Source: Phytohabitans sp036906915 (GTDB taxonomy: Bacteria > Actinomycetota > Actinomycetes > Mycobacteriales > Micromonosporaceae). From it: DNA of 64,000 nt. Positions 49,191-57,956 of the stretch are shown one piece after another. Numbering within the stretch: the stretch's first letter is position 1; each line of letters begins with the position of its first letter. Position numbers and translations under genes: made by a program. Location of the stretch: NCBI RefSeq assembly GCF_036906915.1, contig NZ_JBAKHX010000010.1, forward strand, positions 90,506 to 154,505. Direction: 5' to 3'. The notes below the pieces were generated by a model. The model did not search any database. It was not told the origin of the DNA and saw only the letters and a list, made by a program, of their open reading frames with translations.

Positions 49191-49862
49191 GTGGCTCGCA
49201 AGCTGCGCTCGACGCAGGTCTACGACGCCCTGCGCAAGGAGATCATCGAGGGCACCCTGCCGCCCGGCAGTCGGCTGGCGGCCAGAGCGCTCGCCGAGCG
49301 CTTCGAGTCCTCGGACATCCCCGTGCGGGAAGCGATCTGGATGCTGGCCAGGGATGGGCTGGTGGAGAACATCCCGTACGCCGGCGCACGGGTCCGGACG
49401 TTCACCCAAAGGGAGATCGAGGAGACGTACGCGATCCGGGGCTATCTGGAGAGCCTCGCGATCAACCTCGGCGCCGGCCGCCTCGACCCGGCGCAGGTCG
49501 CCGCGGTGCACGACCTGATGGGACAGCTCGACACCGCCCTCGCGGCGGGCGACCTGGTTGCGTACGGCCGGCTCAACCGCCCACTTCACGAGGCGCTGCT
49601 GCTCGGCTGCCCGAACAGCCGGCTATTGCAACTGCTCGAACAGCTCTGGGACGGGCAGGCGTCGTACCAGATGGTCTTCCGCCTGAACCCGGCACGGGCC
49701 CGCGCCTCCCAGGAGGAGCACCGCCGGATCGTAGAGGCCGTCATCAACGGTGACGGTGAACGAGCCGCCGCGCTGATCCTGGAGCACCGCCAGCACGGCG
49801 CTCGCGCACTGTCCCACACGCCCCTGACCGAGACCGAGAACGCTGAGGAGCTGGCGCATTGA
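49191..49862 (+). CDS. GntR family regulator, FadR/FCD subfamily
   Basis: 223 residues from GTG 49191, eight bases after GAGGAGG; the open frame extends upstream to 49077 without family sequence. N-terminal winged helix (TQVYDALRKEIIEGTLPPGS, ERFESSDIPVREAIWMLARD, then GLVE) and an all-helical FCD ligand domain (YAIRGYLESLAINLGA, HEALLLGCPNSRLLQLLEQL, SQEEHRRIVEAVINGDGERA). The His residues of these helices bind a metal that contacts carboxylate effectors. It likely controls the divergent FAH-family gene and its own operon with the deacetylase. Confidence 0.9.
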   Translation: MARKLRSTQVYDALRKEIIEGTLPPGSRLAARALAERFESSDIPVREAIWMLARDGLVENIPYAGARVRTFTQREIEETYAIRGYLESLAINLGAGRLDPAQVAAVHDLMGQLDTALAAGDLVAYGRLNRPLHEALLLGCPNSRLLQLLEQLWDGQASYQMVFRLNPARARASQEEHRRIVEAVINGDGERAAALILEHRQHGARALSHTPLTETENAEELAH

Positions 49863-50707
49863 ACGCCAACCACGACGCTTGGCCCACTGGGCAACGCGTG
49901 GCAGTGGCCATCAACGTGATGTACGAGCAGTGGGCGCCGGGGTCCGCGCCGGGAATCGGCCCGATGGGCAACCCGCTGCCCGCCGGCGCCACCGACTACC
50001 AAGCGCTGTCGTGGAGCGAATACGGCCCTCGCACCGGCATCTGGCGCCTGCTGGAGGTCCTGGACCGGTTCGGTGTACGGGCCTCGTTCTACCCCAGCGG
50101 CATCCTCACCGAGACCGCACCGGCCACCTTGCGGGCCATTGTGGACGGAGGCCACGAGGTGTGCGGGCACAGCTGGTCGCAGAACATCATCGCGGCCACG
50201 CTCGCCGAGGACGACGAACGTTCAATGATCGGGCGCTGCGTCGAGGCATTGGAGTCGGTGACCGGCCAACGGCCGATGGGCTGGATCAGCCCGCGGTGCA
50301 CGCCCAGCGCCGTCACCGCCCGACTGCTCGCCGAGCGCGGCTTTCGATGGTTCGGCGACGTCTTCGACGCCGACCTGCCGTACCTCATGAACACCGACGC
50401 CGGCCCCATCGTCGGACTCCCCTTCGACCTAGACGTCAACGACATGCCACTGCACATCCGGTACGGACAACCGCACCGCGCGCTGGTGTCCACATTCCGT
50501 GACACGCTGGATGGCATGCGATCGGAGCGCCACAAGTCGTATCTGGACGTCACCGTGCACGCGCATATCGGCGCGAGGCCGGCCGGACGGGCGGCGCTGA
50601 CCCGGATCCTGGAGCACCTGGCGCAGAGCGAGGATTGCTGGATCGCGACCCGCGGCGAGTTGGCCGCCACCGTGCCGGTGACCGACCCCGCTGGATCACC
50701 CACCTGA
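49859..50707 (+). CDS. Polysaccharide deacetylase family protein (PuuE-like)
   Basis: 282 residues from TTG overlapping the GntR stop (TTGA). NodB-like barrel: VAVAINVMYEQWAP, VRASFYPSGILTE, GGHEVCGHSWSQN with metal-binding His residues, and IGARPAGRAALTRILEHL. No signal peptide, so it acts in the cytoplasm. That points to the allantoinase/imidase-like PuuE branch, which hydrolyses cyclic or linear amides, more than to wall polysaccharides. Co-expressed with the GntR regulator, possibly in one catabolic pathway with the divergent FAH-family enzyme. Confidence 0.82.
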   Translation: MNANHDAWPTGQRVAVAINVMYEQWAPGSAPGIGPMGNPLPAGATDYQALSWSEYGPRTGIWRLLEVLDRFGVRASFYPSGILTETAPATLRAIVDGGHEVCGHSWSQNIIAATLAEDDERSMIGRCVEALESVTGQRPMGWISPRCTPSAVTARLLAERGFRWFGDVFDADLPYLMNTDAGPIVGLPFDLDVNDMPLHIRYGQPHRALVSTFRDTLDGMRSERHKSYLDVTVHAHIGARPAGRAALTRILEHLAQSEDCWIATRGELAATVPVTDPAGSPT

Positions 50708-50955
50708 CGGGGTGACCGCCGGTGACTCCGCGACCAGGAGAGCGCTGGCTGACAGGGATGCAGCTCGGGCCGTCTGCGGCTGGCGAGCTTACCTGTACGC
50801 ATCCGGGAAGAAGGAACGAGAGCACCTCTCGACCCTGATCGTCGAAGCCCAGCGCCCGCGGAGCCCGATCGAAACCGACAGCTTCCGCGCACTGGACGAC
50901 GGTTCCCCGGGTTAGCCGGTACGCCGACCGACGATCATCAGATATCGCTGGTTTC

Positions 50956-51666
50956 CTACCCCAGGGAGCGTGGCGGAGCGGATGCGGGATTCACCAGACC
51001 AGCGTCGTATGCGGCGATCACCAGCTGCACCCGGTCGCGGGCCGCGAGTTTGCTCAGTAGGTGTGAGACGTGGGACTTGACGGTCTTGACTGCGATGGTG
51101 AGGTGTCGGGCGATCTCGTCGTTGGACAGGCCCTGCCCGATGAGGCCGAGCACCTCGACCTCCCGGGCGGTCAGCTGGCCCAGCTGGGACTGGACGACGG
51201 AACCGGTTGCGGCGGTGTGCCGCTTGTAGACGTAGTGCTCGACCAGGCGGGCCAGGATCGACGGGGCGAAGAGTGACTCGCCGCTGTGCGTACGCCTGAT
51301 GGCGTTGAGCAGATCGTCGGGCCGGCTGTCCTTCAGCAGGAAGCCGCTGGCCCCGGCGCGCAGCGCGTGGAAGACGTACTCGTCGAGGTCGAACATGCTC
51401 AGGACCAGCACCCGGGTGTGCGCGAGCTCCGGCAGCCGGCAGATTTCCCGGGTCGACTCGATGCCGTCGAGCCGCGGCATCCGGACATCCATGATCACCA
51501 CGTCGGGCTCGGTGGCCTTGGCGACGGCGATCGCCTCCACCCCGTCGCCGGCCTCCCCCACCACGGCGAGGCCTCGCTCGGCGGCGATGATCATGGCGAG
51601 GCTCTGCCGGAGGAGGGGCTGGTCGTCGACGAGAACAACCTGCACGGGCCGATCGGATCCGGTCAC
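50956..51666 (-). CDS. Response regulator, NarL/LuxR type
   Basis: 236 residues. Receiver domain with acidic pocket VVLVDDQPLLRQS, phospho-acceptor Asp60 in DVVIMDVRMPRLDG, and FLLKDSRPDDLL; C-terminal LuxR helix-turn-helix (LTAREVEVLGLIGQGLSNDE, then KTVKSHVSHLLSKL). The start overlaps the kinase stop by four bases. It likely controls the divergent ABC transporter genes. The 250 bases between it and the deacetylase show no assignable feature. Confidence 0.94.
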   Translation of the reverse strand: MTGSDRPVQVVLVDDQPLLRQSLAMIIAAERGLAVVGEAGDGVEAIAVAKATEPDVVIMDVRMPRLDGIESTREICRLPELAHTRVLVLSMFDLDEYVFHALRAGASGFLLKDSRPDDLLNAIRRTHSGESLFAPSILARLVEHYVYKRHTAATGSVVQSQLGQLTAREVEVLGLIGQGLSNDEIARHLTIAVKTVKSHVSHLLSKLAARDRVQLVIAAYDAGLVNPASAPPRSLG

Positions 51667-52514
51667 GCCGCTCCCTCGGGAATGACGGCCTCGAGGCAGA
51701 ACCCGTCGTGCTTGGCCCGCGGCCCCGCCATCAGGGTCCCGCCCAGGCTGCTCACTCGCTCCCGCAGCCCGATAAGGCCGTGCCCGGCGCCGGACCGGGC
51801 GGCCCAGCCGCTGTTGGGCCCATCGTCCTTGATGGTCACGCTGACGGCGGCCCGGGTCCGCGCCAGGCAGACGTCGACGGTGGTCGCGCCGGCGTAGCGC
51901 GCGCTGTTGGCCAGCCCTTCGCGGACGATCCGGCAGATCGCCACCTGAGCGCCGGGGGACACCGGGCCCAGCTCCTCCTGGTGCAGCTCCACGCGCAGGC
52001 CGGCGCGGCGGGCGCCGTCGATGATCTCCGGCAGGGACGCCAGGGTCTCTGTAGGGTGGCGGGCGGGCCGGTCGTCGACCTCCCGCAGTGCGTCCAGCAT
52101 GCGGCGCAGCTCGACCGTCGCCTTCCGGCTGATGGCTTCCACGTCCTCGATGGCGGCCAGCAACGCCTGCTCGTCCGGCTTACGGGTGTGCAGGTGCGCG
52201 GCGGCCGCCGCCCGCACGGTGATCATGCCGAGGCCGTGGGAGACGATGTCATGCAGGTCGCGGGCGAGGCGCAGCCGCTCGGCAAGCACCGCGTCCGCGG
52301 CATCCCGGCGCGCCATCGCCGCATCGTGCTCGGCCCGCTCGACCCGCAGCCGGACGATCGCCCAGACCGAGACCGCCGCGAAGCCGAGCAGCAGAACGGT
52401 GACGAACGGCCAGCTGAGCCCGAGCACGAGGACAGCGGCCATCACCACAAGCAGCACACCGGCCGGGAGCAGCCACAACCATGATCGACGCGAGCGACGC
52501 CGGCTCTCGATCAT
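51663..52514 (-). CDS. Sensor histidine kinase, NarL type with short membrane sensor
   Basis: 283 residues. Two closely spaced membrane segments (about 12-32 and 36-55) with almost no extracytoplasmic loop, then HisKA_3 motif ARDLHDIVSHGLGMI with His88, and HATPase (CRIVREGLANSARYAGA, DDGPNSG, GHGLIGLRERVSSLGG). Kinases of this intramembrane-sensing type often pair with ABC transporters against antimicrobial peptides, and a divergent ABC operon starts only a few hundred bases away, which fits. Confidence 0.92.
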   Translation of the reverse strand: MIESRRRSRRSWLWLLPAGVLLVVMAAVLVLGLSWPFVTVLLLGFAAVSVWAIVRLRVERAEHDAAMARRDAADAVLAERLRLARDLHDIVSHGLGMITVRAAAAAHLHTRKPDEQALLAAIEDVEAISRKATVELRRMLDALREVDDRPARHPTETLASLPEIIDGARRAGLRVELHQEELGPVSPGAQVAICRIVREGLANSARYAGATTVDVCLARTRAAVSVTIKDDGPNSGWAARSGAGHGLIGLRERVSSLGGTLMAGPRAKHDGFCLEAVIPEGAA

Positions 52515-52697
52515 GCAGTGAAGCCTAGCGTTCTGCCGGGCGCCCGCATCGGACCACGGTCTGACGGCCCCAGGGCCGAGGACGGCGCCGGTTTGCCGCC
52601 CACGGCCCGATGTTCCGCCGCGCTGCGAGTGGTTGTTTGGAGTACGCGGGTGGCATCACGTCCCGCCAAAGTGTCCAGAGGTCGCTCGGGAGGGTCG

Positions 52698-54671
52698 TTG
52701 TACAGGCGCGTGGTCATGGTGGTCGCAGGGGCGTTGTTCGCCCTGCTGGCTCTGGTGGCGGCAATCGTCACCGATCTGCACGACCGGGACTTTCCGCAGG
52801 CCATCGGCGCGCAGAGCAGGGTGGGCCTGGACTTTGGCGATTCGCAGTTCGGCGACCGGGAAGCGTTCGAGACGCTGACGCGGATGGATGCCGACTGGAA
52901 GCTGGGCCTGGTCCGGATCGCACCGGACCAGGCCGGTGACGGCGACGAACGGGTCTTCGTCGCCGTCACCGACGGGAGCCTGCCCGCGACGTTTTCATGG
53001 TTCAACGACGCTGGTGCGGGCAAGGTCGTCGGCAGGGGCCGGCTGGCCCACTCCTCCCCCGACGGGTCCTACCTCGTGACCGGCGACAATGCCCGGCTGG
53101 GCGAGTTCGAGAGCCGGCTGAGCAACGCGGGCGTGCGGGTGACCCGCACCGACGCGTCCGTCACCGACAGCATCAAGTTCGCCATGCGCGAGGGTGGTTT
53201 CGGCCTGGCGGTCCTGGCCGCGTTCGCCCTCATCGCGGCGCTGGCGCTGTTCTGGCTGTCGATGAAGGCGCGAAGCCGCGCGCTCCGGGTGCTCGGCGGC
53301 TGCCCCACGCTGCGGATCCAGGCGCAGGACCTGGGCGGGTTCGCGGGCGCGTTGTTCCTTCCCGCGGCCGCCGTCACGCTCGCGGCCGCGGCCTACGTGG
53401 GCGTTTTCCACGGCCGGCTGTACGTCGGCATCTTCGTCAAGACGCTGGCCGGTCTGGAGGTCGGGGTCATCGCCGTGTCGCTGCTCGTGGCGATCGCCAT
53501 GTCGGCCTCCGCCTGGCCGAGCGCCACCATGCTGGCCACCCGACAGCCCGCGGTGAAGAGCCTGCGCACAGCCGCCGTCGGCATCCAGGCGCTGACGTTC
53601 CTACTGGTGGTGGCCGCGGCCGGGCCGGCCTGGTCGGCTTACCGCAGTTCGTCCGCCATGGCCGCCGAGATGGCGCAGTGGAAGAACCTCGCGGATCAGG
53701 TCGCCGTCCAGTTCGGGATGGGCGATGAGGAGATGACCGGTCTCGAGCCCCAGATCGGCAACCTGGTCAAGGACGCCGAGTCAACCGGCGCGCTCGCGTA
53801 CTCGTACACGTTCTCGGACGACCTGTGGGGCGGCGATCTCGGCGACTACTCGGCCGTGACCTTCGTGAACCAGCGATGGCTCGATCTGATGACCACGGAC
53901 GCGCCGCCGAACGTGCTCACGCCAGTGCCGTACGACCGCGTGAAGGCCATGGTCACCCGCGAGTTCGGCGCGACGTTCACGCTGCTCTCGAGAAGCCAGG
54001 GTCCCGGTGCGGAGATCCTGTCGGGATTTGACTACCGGCGGCCGGTCGACGGATTCCGGCTGCCGGTCGGCGAGGGTGGCGGCGGCGGGAGCCTTCAGTT
54101 CTTGGACGACGTCCTGGTCGCCGTCGTGCCGTCCCTCCAGCAGACGTTCGATGACCACAACCTGACGTCGATGGTCTCGACCAGGAACCTGCTGTTCACC
54201 GGGGTGGCGGCCACGCAGACGCTGCTCGAGCGCAACGGTCTGTCCGCCGGCGCCCTGAGCGAACGCGGGATGAAGGGTGAGCTGACCGTCGTCTACGTCG
54301 CGGAGGAGGGGATTCTGCGGGCGCAGTTCATGGCGTACGTGGTCTGGCTGATGAATCTCGCGCTGGCCGCCCTGGTCGTCGCCTTCACGGTCGCGGCCGC
54401 GATCAGCGCGCTGATCACCGCCGTGCTGCACGCGAAGCGCGACTTCCCGCTGAGACTGTCCGGCCGGTCATGGGCGCGGATCCTGCGGAGTCGGGTGGCC
54501 AGGCAGTTGCTGGCCGGCGCACCGCTCGTGGCCCTCGTCGCGGTGTTCGGCAGACCCGACGCGCCAGGGGCCCTGCTGGTGGCCGCGCTGTTCGGGGTGT
54601 TCGTTGTTCCGCTGAGCCACCTGGTAGCCGCGAACTGGTGTTTCGCCGGCGTCAGCAGGCGTCGAATCTGA
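52698..54671 (+). CDS. Bacteriocin-associated-type ABC permease (FtsX-like)
   Basis: About 657 residues from TTG 52698, which follows GGGAGGG; the frame is open back to 52518, so the start is uncertain. One N-terminal segment (VVMVVAGALFALLALVAAI), a large extracytoplasmic domain of about 150 residues, three segments between about 165 and 285, another single one, a second extracytoplasmic domain, then three to four C-terminal segments. This duplicated layout is that of the integral membrane proteins that accompany lactococcin 972-type bacteriocins and of MacB/FtsX-like exporters. Partner of the ATPase downstream and divergent from a two-component system. Confidence 0.78.
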   Translation: MYRRVVMVVAGALFALLALVAAIVTDLHDRDFPQAIGAQSRVGLDFGDSQFGDREAFETLTRMDADWKLGLVRIAPDQAGDGDERVFVAVTDGSLPATFSWFNDAGAGKVVGRGRLAHSSPDGSYLVTGDNARLGEFESRLSNAGVRVTRTDASVTDSIKFAMREGGFGLAVLAAFALIAALALFWLSMKARSRALRVLGGCPTLRIQAQDLGGFAGALFLPAAAVTLAAAAYVGVFHGRLYVGIFVKTLAGLEVGVIAVSLLVAIAMSASAWPSATMLATRQPAVKSLRTAAVGIQALTFLLVVAAAGPAWSAYRSSSAMAAEMAQWKNLADQVAVQFGMGDEEMTGLEPQIGNLVKDAESTGALAYSYTFSDDLWGGDLGDYSAVTFVNQRWLDLMTTDAPPNVLTPVPYDRVKAMVTREFGATFTLLSRSQGPGAEILSGFDYRRPVDGFRLPVGEGGGGGSLQFLDDVLVAVVPSLQQTFDDHNLTSMVSTRNLLFTGVAATQTLLERNGLSAGALSERGMKGELTVVYVAEEGILRAQFMAYVVWLMNLALAALVVAFTVAAAISALITAVLHAKRDFPLRLSGRSWARILRSRVARQLLAGAPLVALVAVFGRPDAPGALLVAALFGVFVVPLSHLVAANWCFAGVSRRRI

Positions 54672-54682
54672 TGGGAGTTCCA

Positions 54683-55360
54683 ATGCTGATTGAGGCCGAG
54701 GGCGTTTGCGTGGCGATCGGCGAGCGGCCCGTGCTCGACGGCGAGCTCGTTCGCTGCGAGCCCGGGGCGATGACCGCCCTGGTCGGCCCGAGCGGGTCCG
54801 GCAAGACCACGCTACTGCACTGCCTCGGGCTGCTGCTGCCGATCGATCGGGGCCGCATCCTGATCGACGGGAAGGACGTGACGAAGTACGGCTCGGCGGC
54901 GCGGCGCCGGTTCTGGCGTGATCATGCGGCGTTCGTGCTGCAGGACTACGGGATCATCGATGCGGAGTCGGTCGCCTTCAACGTCACGATGCAGTCGAGC
55001 CTGCTGGGCAAGCGGGCCAACGGTGACGAGAAGCGGCTGGCTCAGGTTCTCGAACGGACCGGGCTGGCGGGACGCCAGCACGAGGCGGCCAGCCACCTCA
55101 GCGGCGGTGAGAAGCAGCGGCTCGCATTGGCCCGAGCCATCTACAAGCGGGCCGCGGTCGTCTTCGTCGACGAACCCACCGCGTCGCTCGACGCCGCCAA
55201 CCGGCGCAAGGTCATCGACCTGTTCACTGAGTTCGCCGCGAACGGTCGCACGGTCATCGTCTCCACGCACGACTCCGAAATGATCGAGGCGTGCGGCTCA
55301 CGGCACGTGATCGGCAGCTCGCGACCTGTTGCACAACCGGTCGATCAGCAGGTCCACTAG
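54683..55360 (+). CDS. ABC transporter ATPase (MacB/LolD-like)
   Basis: 225 residues from ATG 54683, which has GGGAG five bases upstream; an in-frame ATG at 54671 overlaps the permease stop. Walker A GPSGSGKTTL near 35, Q-loop VLQDYGI, signature LSGGEKQRLALARAI, Walker B VVFVDEPTASLD, switch His in VSTHD. This is the MacB/FtsE/LolD type that drives mechanotransmission by FtsX-like permeases and does not form a classical channel. It acts with the preceding gene. Confidence 0.92.
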   Translation: MLIEAEGVCVAIGERPVLDGELVRCEPGAMTALVGPSGSGKTTLLHCLGLLLPIDRGRILIDGKDVTKYGSAARRRFWRDHAAFVLQDYGIIDAESVAFNVTMQSSLLGKRANGDEKRLAQVLERTGLAGRQHEAASHLSGGEKQRLALARAIYKRAAVVFVDEPTASLDAANRRKVIDLFTEFAANGRTVIVSTHDSEMIEACGSRHVIGSSRPVAQPVDQQVH

Positions 55361-55372
55361 GGAAGGGTTCCC

Positions 55373-55621
55373 ATGACGCTGGCATCCAAGATCGTGATCG
55401 GCGCCGTGGCGGCCGAGGCCGACGCGGCGCTCACCAGGAACCAGACCCTGGCCGCCGACATCGAGGCGTTGGGTGACGGCATCTCCGTCGGGCTGGGCAC
55501 GCCCTGCCCCGAGGGACAGGACCGTGCGCTGATCCAGGTGACCTACGGCTGGCCCTCGCCGCGCGCCCGGAGGGCGGCTTCCGGGTGGCATGACGCTGCT
55601 GCCGGCGTCACCCTGAAATGA
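55373..55621 (+). CDS. Small hypothetical protein after the ABC operon
   Basis: 82 residues; AGGGAAGGG lies just before the ATG, 12 bases after the ATPase stop, so it belongs to the same transcript. Sequence begins MTLASKIVIGAVAAEADAAL, contains one Cys (GLGTPCPEGQ) and a TYGW motif, and ends basic. No signal peptide or membrane segment is convincing. It matches no family I know. Because of its place beside a bacteriocin-type transporter it could be a substrate or accessory peptide, but nothing in the sequence proves that. Confidence 0.45.
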   Translation: MTLASKIVIGAVAAEADAALTRNQTLAADIEALGDGISVGLGTPCPEGQDRALIQVTYGWPSPRARRAASGWHDAAAGVTLK

Positions 55622-55727
55622 GTGGCCTGCTGGAGCGCGCCGTGCCAGCATGAAGCGACGTTCGCGCCCGCGGTCCTTCACGCGGGCTCGATGCAGGCTC
55701 GATGCAGGCCCAGCCCGAGGAGACGAC

Positions 55728-55820
55728 ATGCGAGCAGCTTCCACGCTCCGGACCCTTGACCGTCCTGCCGTGGAGTTGCGCATTGCCGTTCGTGAATCTC
55801 GGGATCGTCGCCCATGTTGA
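55728..55820 (+). CDS. Leader ORF overlapping the ribosomal protection gene
   Basis: A 30-residue ORF, MRAASTLRTLDRPAVELRIA followed by VRESRDRRPC, starts five bases after a strong GAGGAG. It ends 38 bases inside the downstream GTPase gene, in another frame. The GTPase's own GGAG site (55772-55775) is inside this ORF, so translation of the leader must affect access to it. This is the architecture of translational attenuation seen upstream of some ribosome-targeting resistance genes. Confidence 0.55.
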   Translation: MRAASTLRTLDRPAVELRIAVRESRDRRPC

Positions 55821-57738
55821 CGCCGGAAAGACCAGTCTGACCGAACGCCTGCTCTTCGAGGCGGGCGTCCTGGACGAGCCCGGCAGCGTCGACGCCGGCA
55901 CCACCCGTACCGACTCGATGGAGCTGGAGCGCCAGCGCGGCATCACCATCCGGTCCGCGGTGACCTCCTTCGCCATTGACGACCTGACCATCAACCTGCT
56001 GGACACCCCCGGCCACCCCGACTTCATCGCCGAGGTGGAGCGCTCCCTTGCCGTGCTCGACGCCGCCGTACTGGTGGTGTCGAGCGTCGAGGGGGTACAG
56101 CCGCAGACCGTGGTGATCTGGCGGGCGCTGCGCCGGATCGGCGTACCCGCCGTGCTGTTCGTCAACAAGGTCGACCGGGCCGGAGCCGATGTCGACCGGA
56201 CGCTGGCCGCGGCGCGGCGCCGGCTCACGCCGTACCTGGTCATGCTCAGCACCGTGACCCGGCAGGGGCGGCACGACGCCCAGGTACGACCGCTGCCCCT
56301 CGACGCCGAGCCGGTGGTGGAGGCGGTGGCCGAGGTCGACGACGCGATGCTGGCCGCGTGGTCGACGGGCAAACGGGTACGTCCGGGCGCCGTCCGCCGC
56401 GCGCTGCGGCACGCGGTACGCCGGCACGCGCTCACCCCGGTCGTGTGTGGCTCGGCGGTCACCGGCGCCGGCGTACCGGAACTGTGCCGGGTCCTGGTCG
56501 ACGCGCTCCCCCACGCCGGTGCGGATGACGGGTCGCCGGCCGGGACCGTCTTCGCCGTCGACCGTGACGAGCAGGGCCGCCGGGCGTGGGTGCGATTGTG
56601 GTCGGGACAGTTGCGAGTACGTGACCGGATCGCGATCGCCGGGCTCCGGCCGGAGCGGATCACGCAGATCGCGGTCAGCGAGCCGGGCGGCGTCCTGGTG
56701 CGGCCGGCCGTGCGGGCGGGGCAGATCGCGGCGTTGCGGGGTACGTCGGCACGGATCGGCGAGACCGTCGGGGACCCGCCGCGGCGGCGTCTGCACCGCT
56801 TTCCGCCCGCGACCATGCAGGCCCAGGTGGAGCCGGTCGACCCGGCGCAGCGTACGGCGCTTTTCGCCGCTCTGACCGAGCTCGCCGACGAGGACCCGCT
56901 GATCGACCTGCGGATCGACGAGAACGCGGGCGAGGCGGTGATCAGCCTGCACGGTGAGGTGCAGAAGCAGGTGGTCGGGGCGCTGTTGGCGGACAGGTTC
57001 GGCGTACGGGCCAGTTTCTCGCGGACCGCGACCGCCTGCATCGAACGGGTGCTTGGCACCGGATCCGCGCAGGACCGGATCAAGGAGCGGGACAACCCGT
57101 ACCTGGCCGGGCTCGGACTGCGGGTCGATGCCGCGCCGGTCGGACATGGAGTGGAGGTCCTTCCGGGGATCGAGCGGGGCCGTCTGCCGGCCGCGTTCAT
57201 CGCCGCCGCCGAGGAGGGCGTCCGGGCCGCGCTGCGGCAAGGCCTGTACGGGTGGCCGGTGACCGACTGCACGGTGACGATGACCTCCTCTCAGTACTGG
57301 CCGCGCCAGAGCAAGCCGCACCAGAAGTTCGACAAGTCGGTCTCGAGCATCGCGGCGGACTTCCGCAACCTCGGCCCGGTCGTGGTGACCGCGGCGCTGC
57401 GCCAGGCCGGCACCCAGGTGTGCCATCCAGTGGACCGGTTCGAGCTGGACCTGCCCCACCACGCGCACGGTCCCGTGACGGCGCTGCTGGGCCGGCTGGG
57501 TGCGGCGATCCTCGACGCCTCGACCGCTGGCGAATACGCCCGGATGGTCGGGAACCTGCCGTCGTCGCGGCTGCCGCAGGTCGCCGCGGCGCTGCCCGAC
57601 CTCACCGGCGGCGAGGGCATCCTGGTGACCCGGTTCGACCACCACGCACCGGTCACCGGCGACCGCCCGCCCGTACTCGATCGCAGTGGGCCGGACCCGG
57701 GCGACCGGACGGCGTGGTTCCGAGCTGTCCCGCGCTGA
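55783..57738 (+). CDS. Tetracycline-resistance-type ribosomal protection GTPase (OtrA/TetM family)
   Basis: 651 residues from TTG 55783, chosen because the family starts MPFxNLGIxAHVDAGKTS and GGAG stands seven bases upstream. EF-G-like GTPase: G1 AHVDAGKTS, G2 region RQRGITIRSAV, G3 DTPGHPDFI, G4 NKVDRAG; later domains include SQYWPRQSKPHQKFDKSVSS, in the domain IV loop region that displaces tetracycline. Proteins of this group remove tetracycline from the 30S subunit, though many chromosomal actinobacterial members are untested and may act on other ribosome-bound ligands. Leader ORF overlaps the start. Confidence 0.9.
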   Translation: MPFVNLGIVAHVDAGKTSLTERLLFEAGVLDEPGSVDAGTTRTDSMELERQRGITIRSAVTSFAIDDLTINLLDTPGHPDFIAEVERSLAVLDAAVLVVSSVEGVQPQTVVIWRALRRIGVPAVLFVNKVDRAGADVDRTLAAARRRLTPYLVMLSTVTRQGRHDAQVRPLPLDAEPVVEAVAEVDDAMLAAWSTGKRVRPGAVRRALRHAVRRHALTPVVCGSAVTGAGVPELCRVLVDALPHAGADDGSPAGTVFAVDRDEQGRRAWVRLWSGQLRVRDRIAIAGLRPERITQIAVSEPGGVLVRPAVRAGQIAALRGTSARIGETVGDPPRRRLHRFPPATMQAQVEPVDPAQRTALFAALTELADEDPLIDLRIDENAGEAVISLHGEVQKQVVGALLADRFGVRASFSRTATACIERVLGTGSAQDRIKERDNPYLAGLGLRVDAAPVGHGVEVLPGIERGRLPAAFIAAAEEGVRAALRQGLYGWPVTDCTVTMTSSQYWPRQSKPHQKFDKSVSSIAADFRNLGPVVVTAALRQAGTQVCHPVDRFELDLPHHAHGPVTALLGRLGAAILDASTAGEYARMVGNLPSSRLPQVAAALPDLTGGEGILVTRFDHHAPVTGDRPPVLDRSGPDPGDRTAWFRAVPR

Positions 57739-57789
57739 CGACCCGCGTTGCCGAAATGGGGAAACTCCGCGCCGAGGATCCACAACACC

Positions 57790-57808
57790 CACCGGGGCAA
57801 ACCCGGTG
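57790..57808 (+). terminator. Short hairpin after ribosomal protection gene
   Basis: CACCGGG (57790-57796) and CCCGGTG (57802-57808) around a GCAAA loop, 52 bases after the stop; a weak terminator candidate. The remaining bases to 57956 show no assignable element. Confidence 0.4.
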
Positions 57809-57956
57809 AACCTTAATGGGCACCGCGCTAACACTGCCGTCGGCGGCAAGGGGGATACCCACCGTACGCAAAATCGGCGAACGTTAACTCGGCCCTGGGC
57901 GACCTGGTGGTTGCCCGCGGCCACCGCAGGACCCCTCAACCGACGGAAGCGACGCC

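Noticed and set aside
55678..57939. Minus-strand frame of 753 codons opposite the ribosomal protection GTPase
   Set aside because: Composition is typical of antisense high-GC frames and the plus-strand GTPase motifs are unambiguous.
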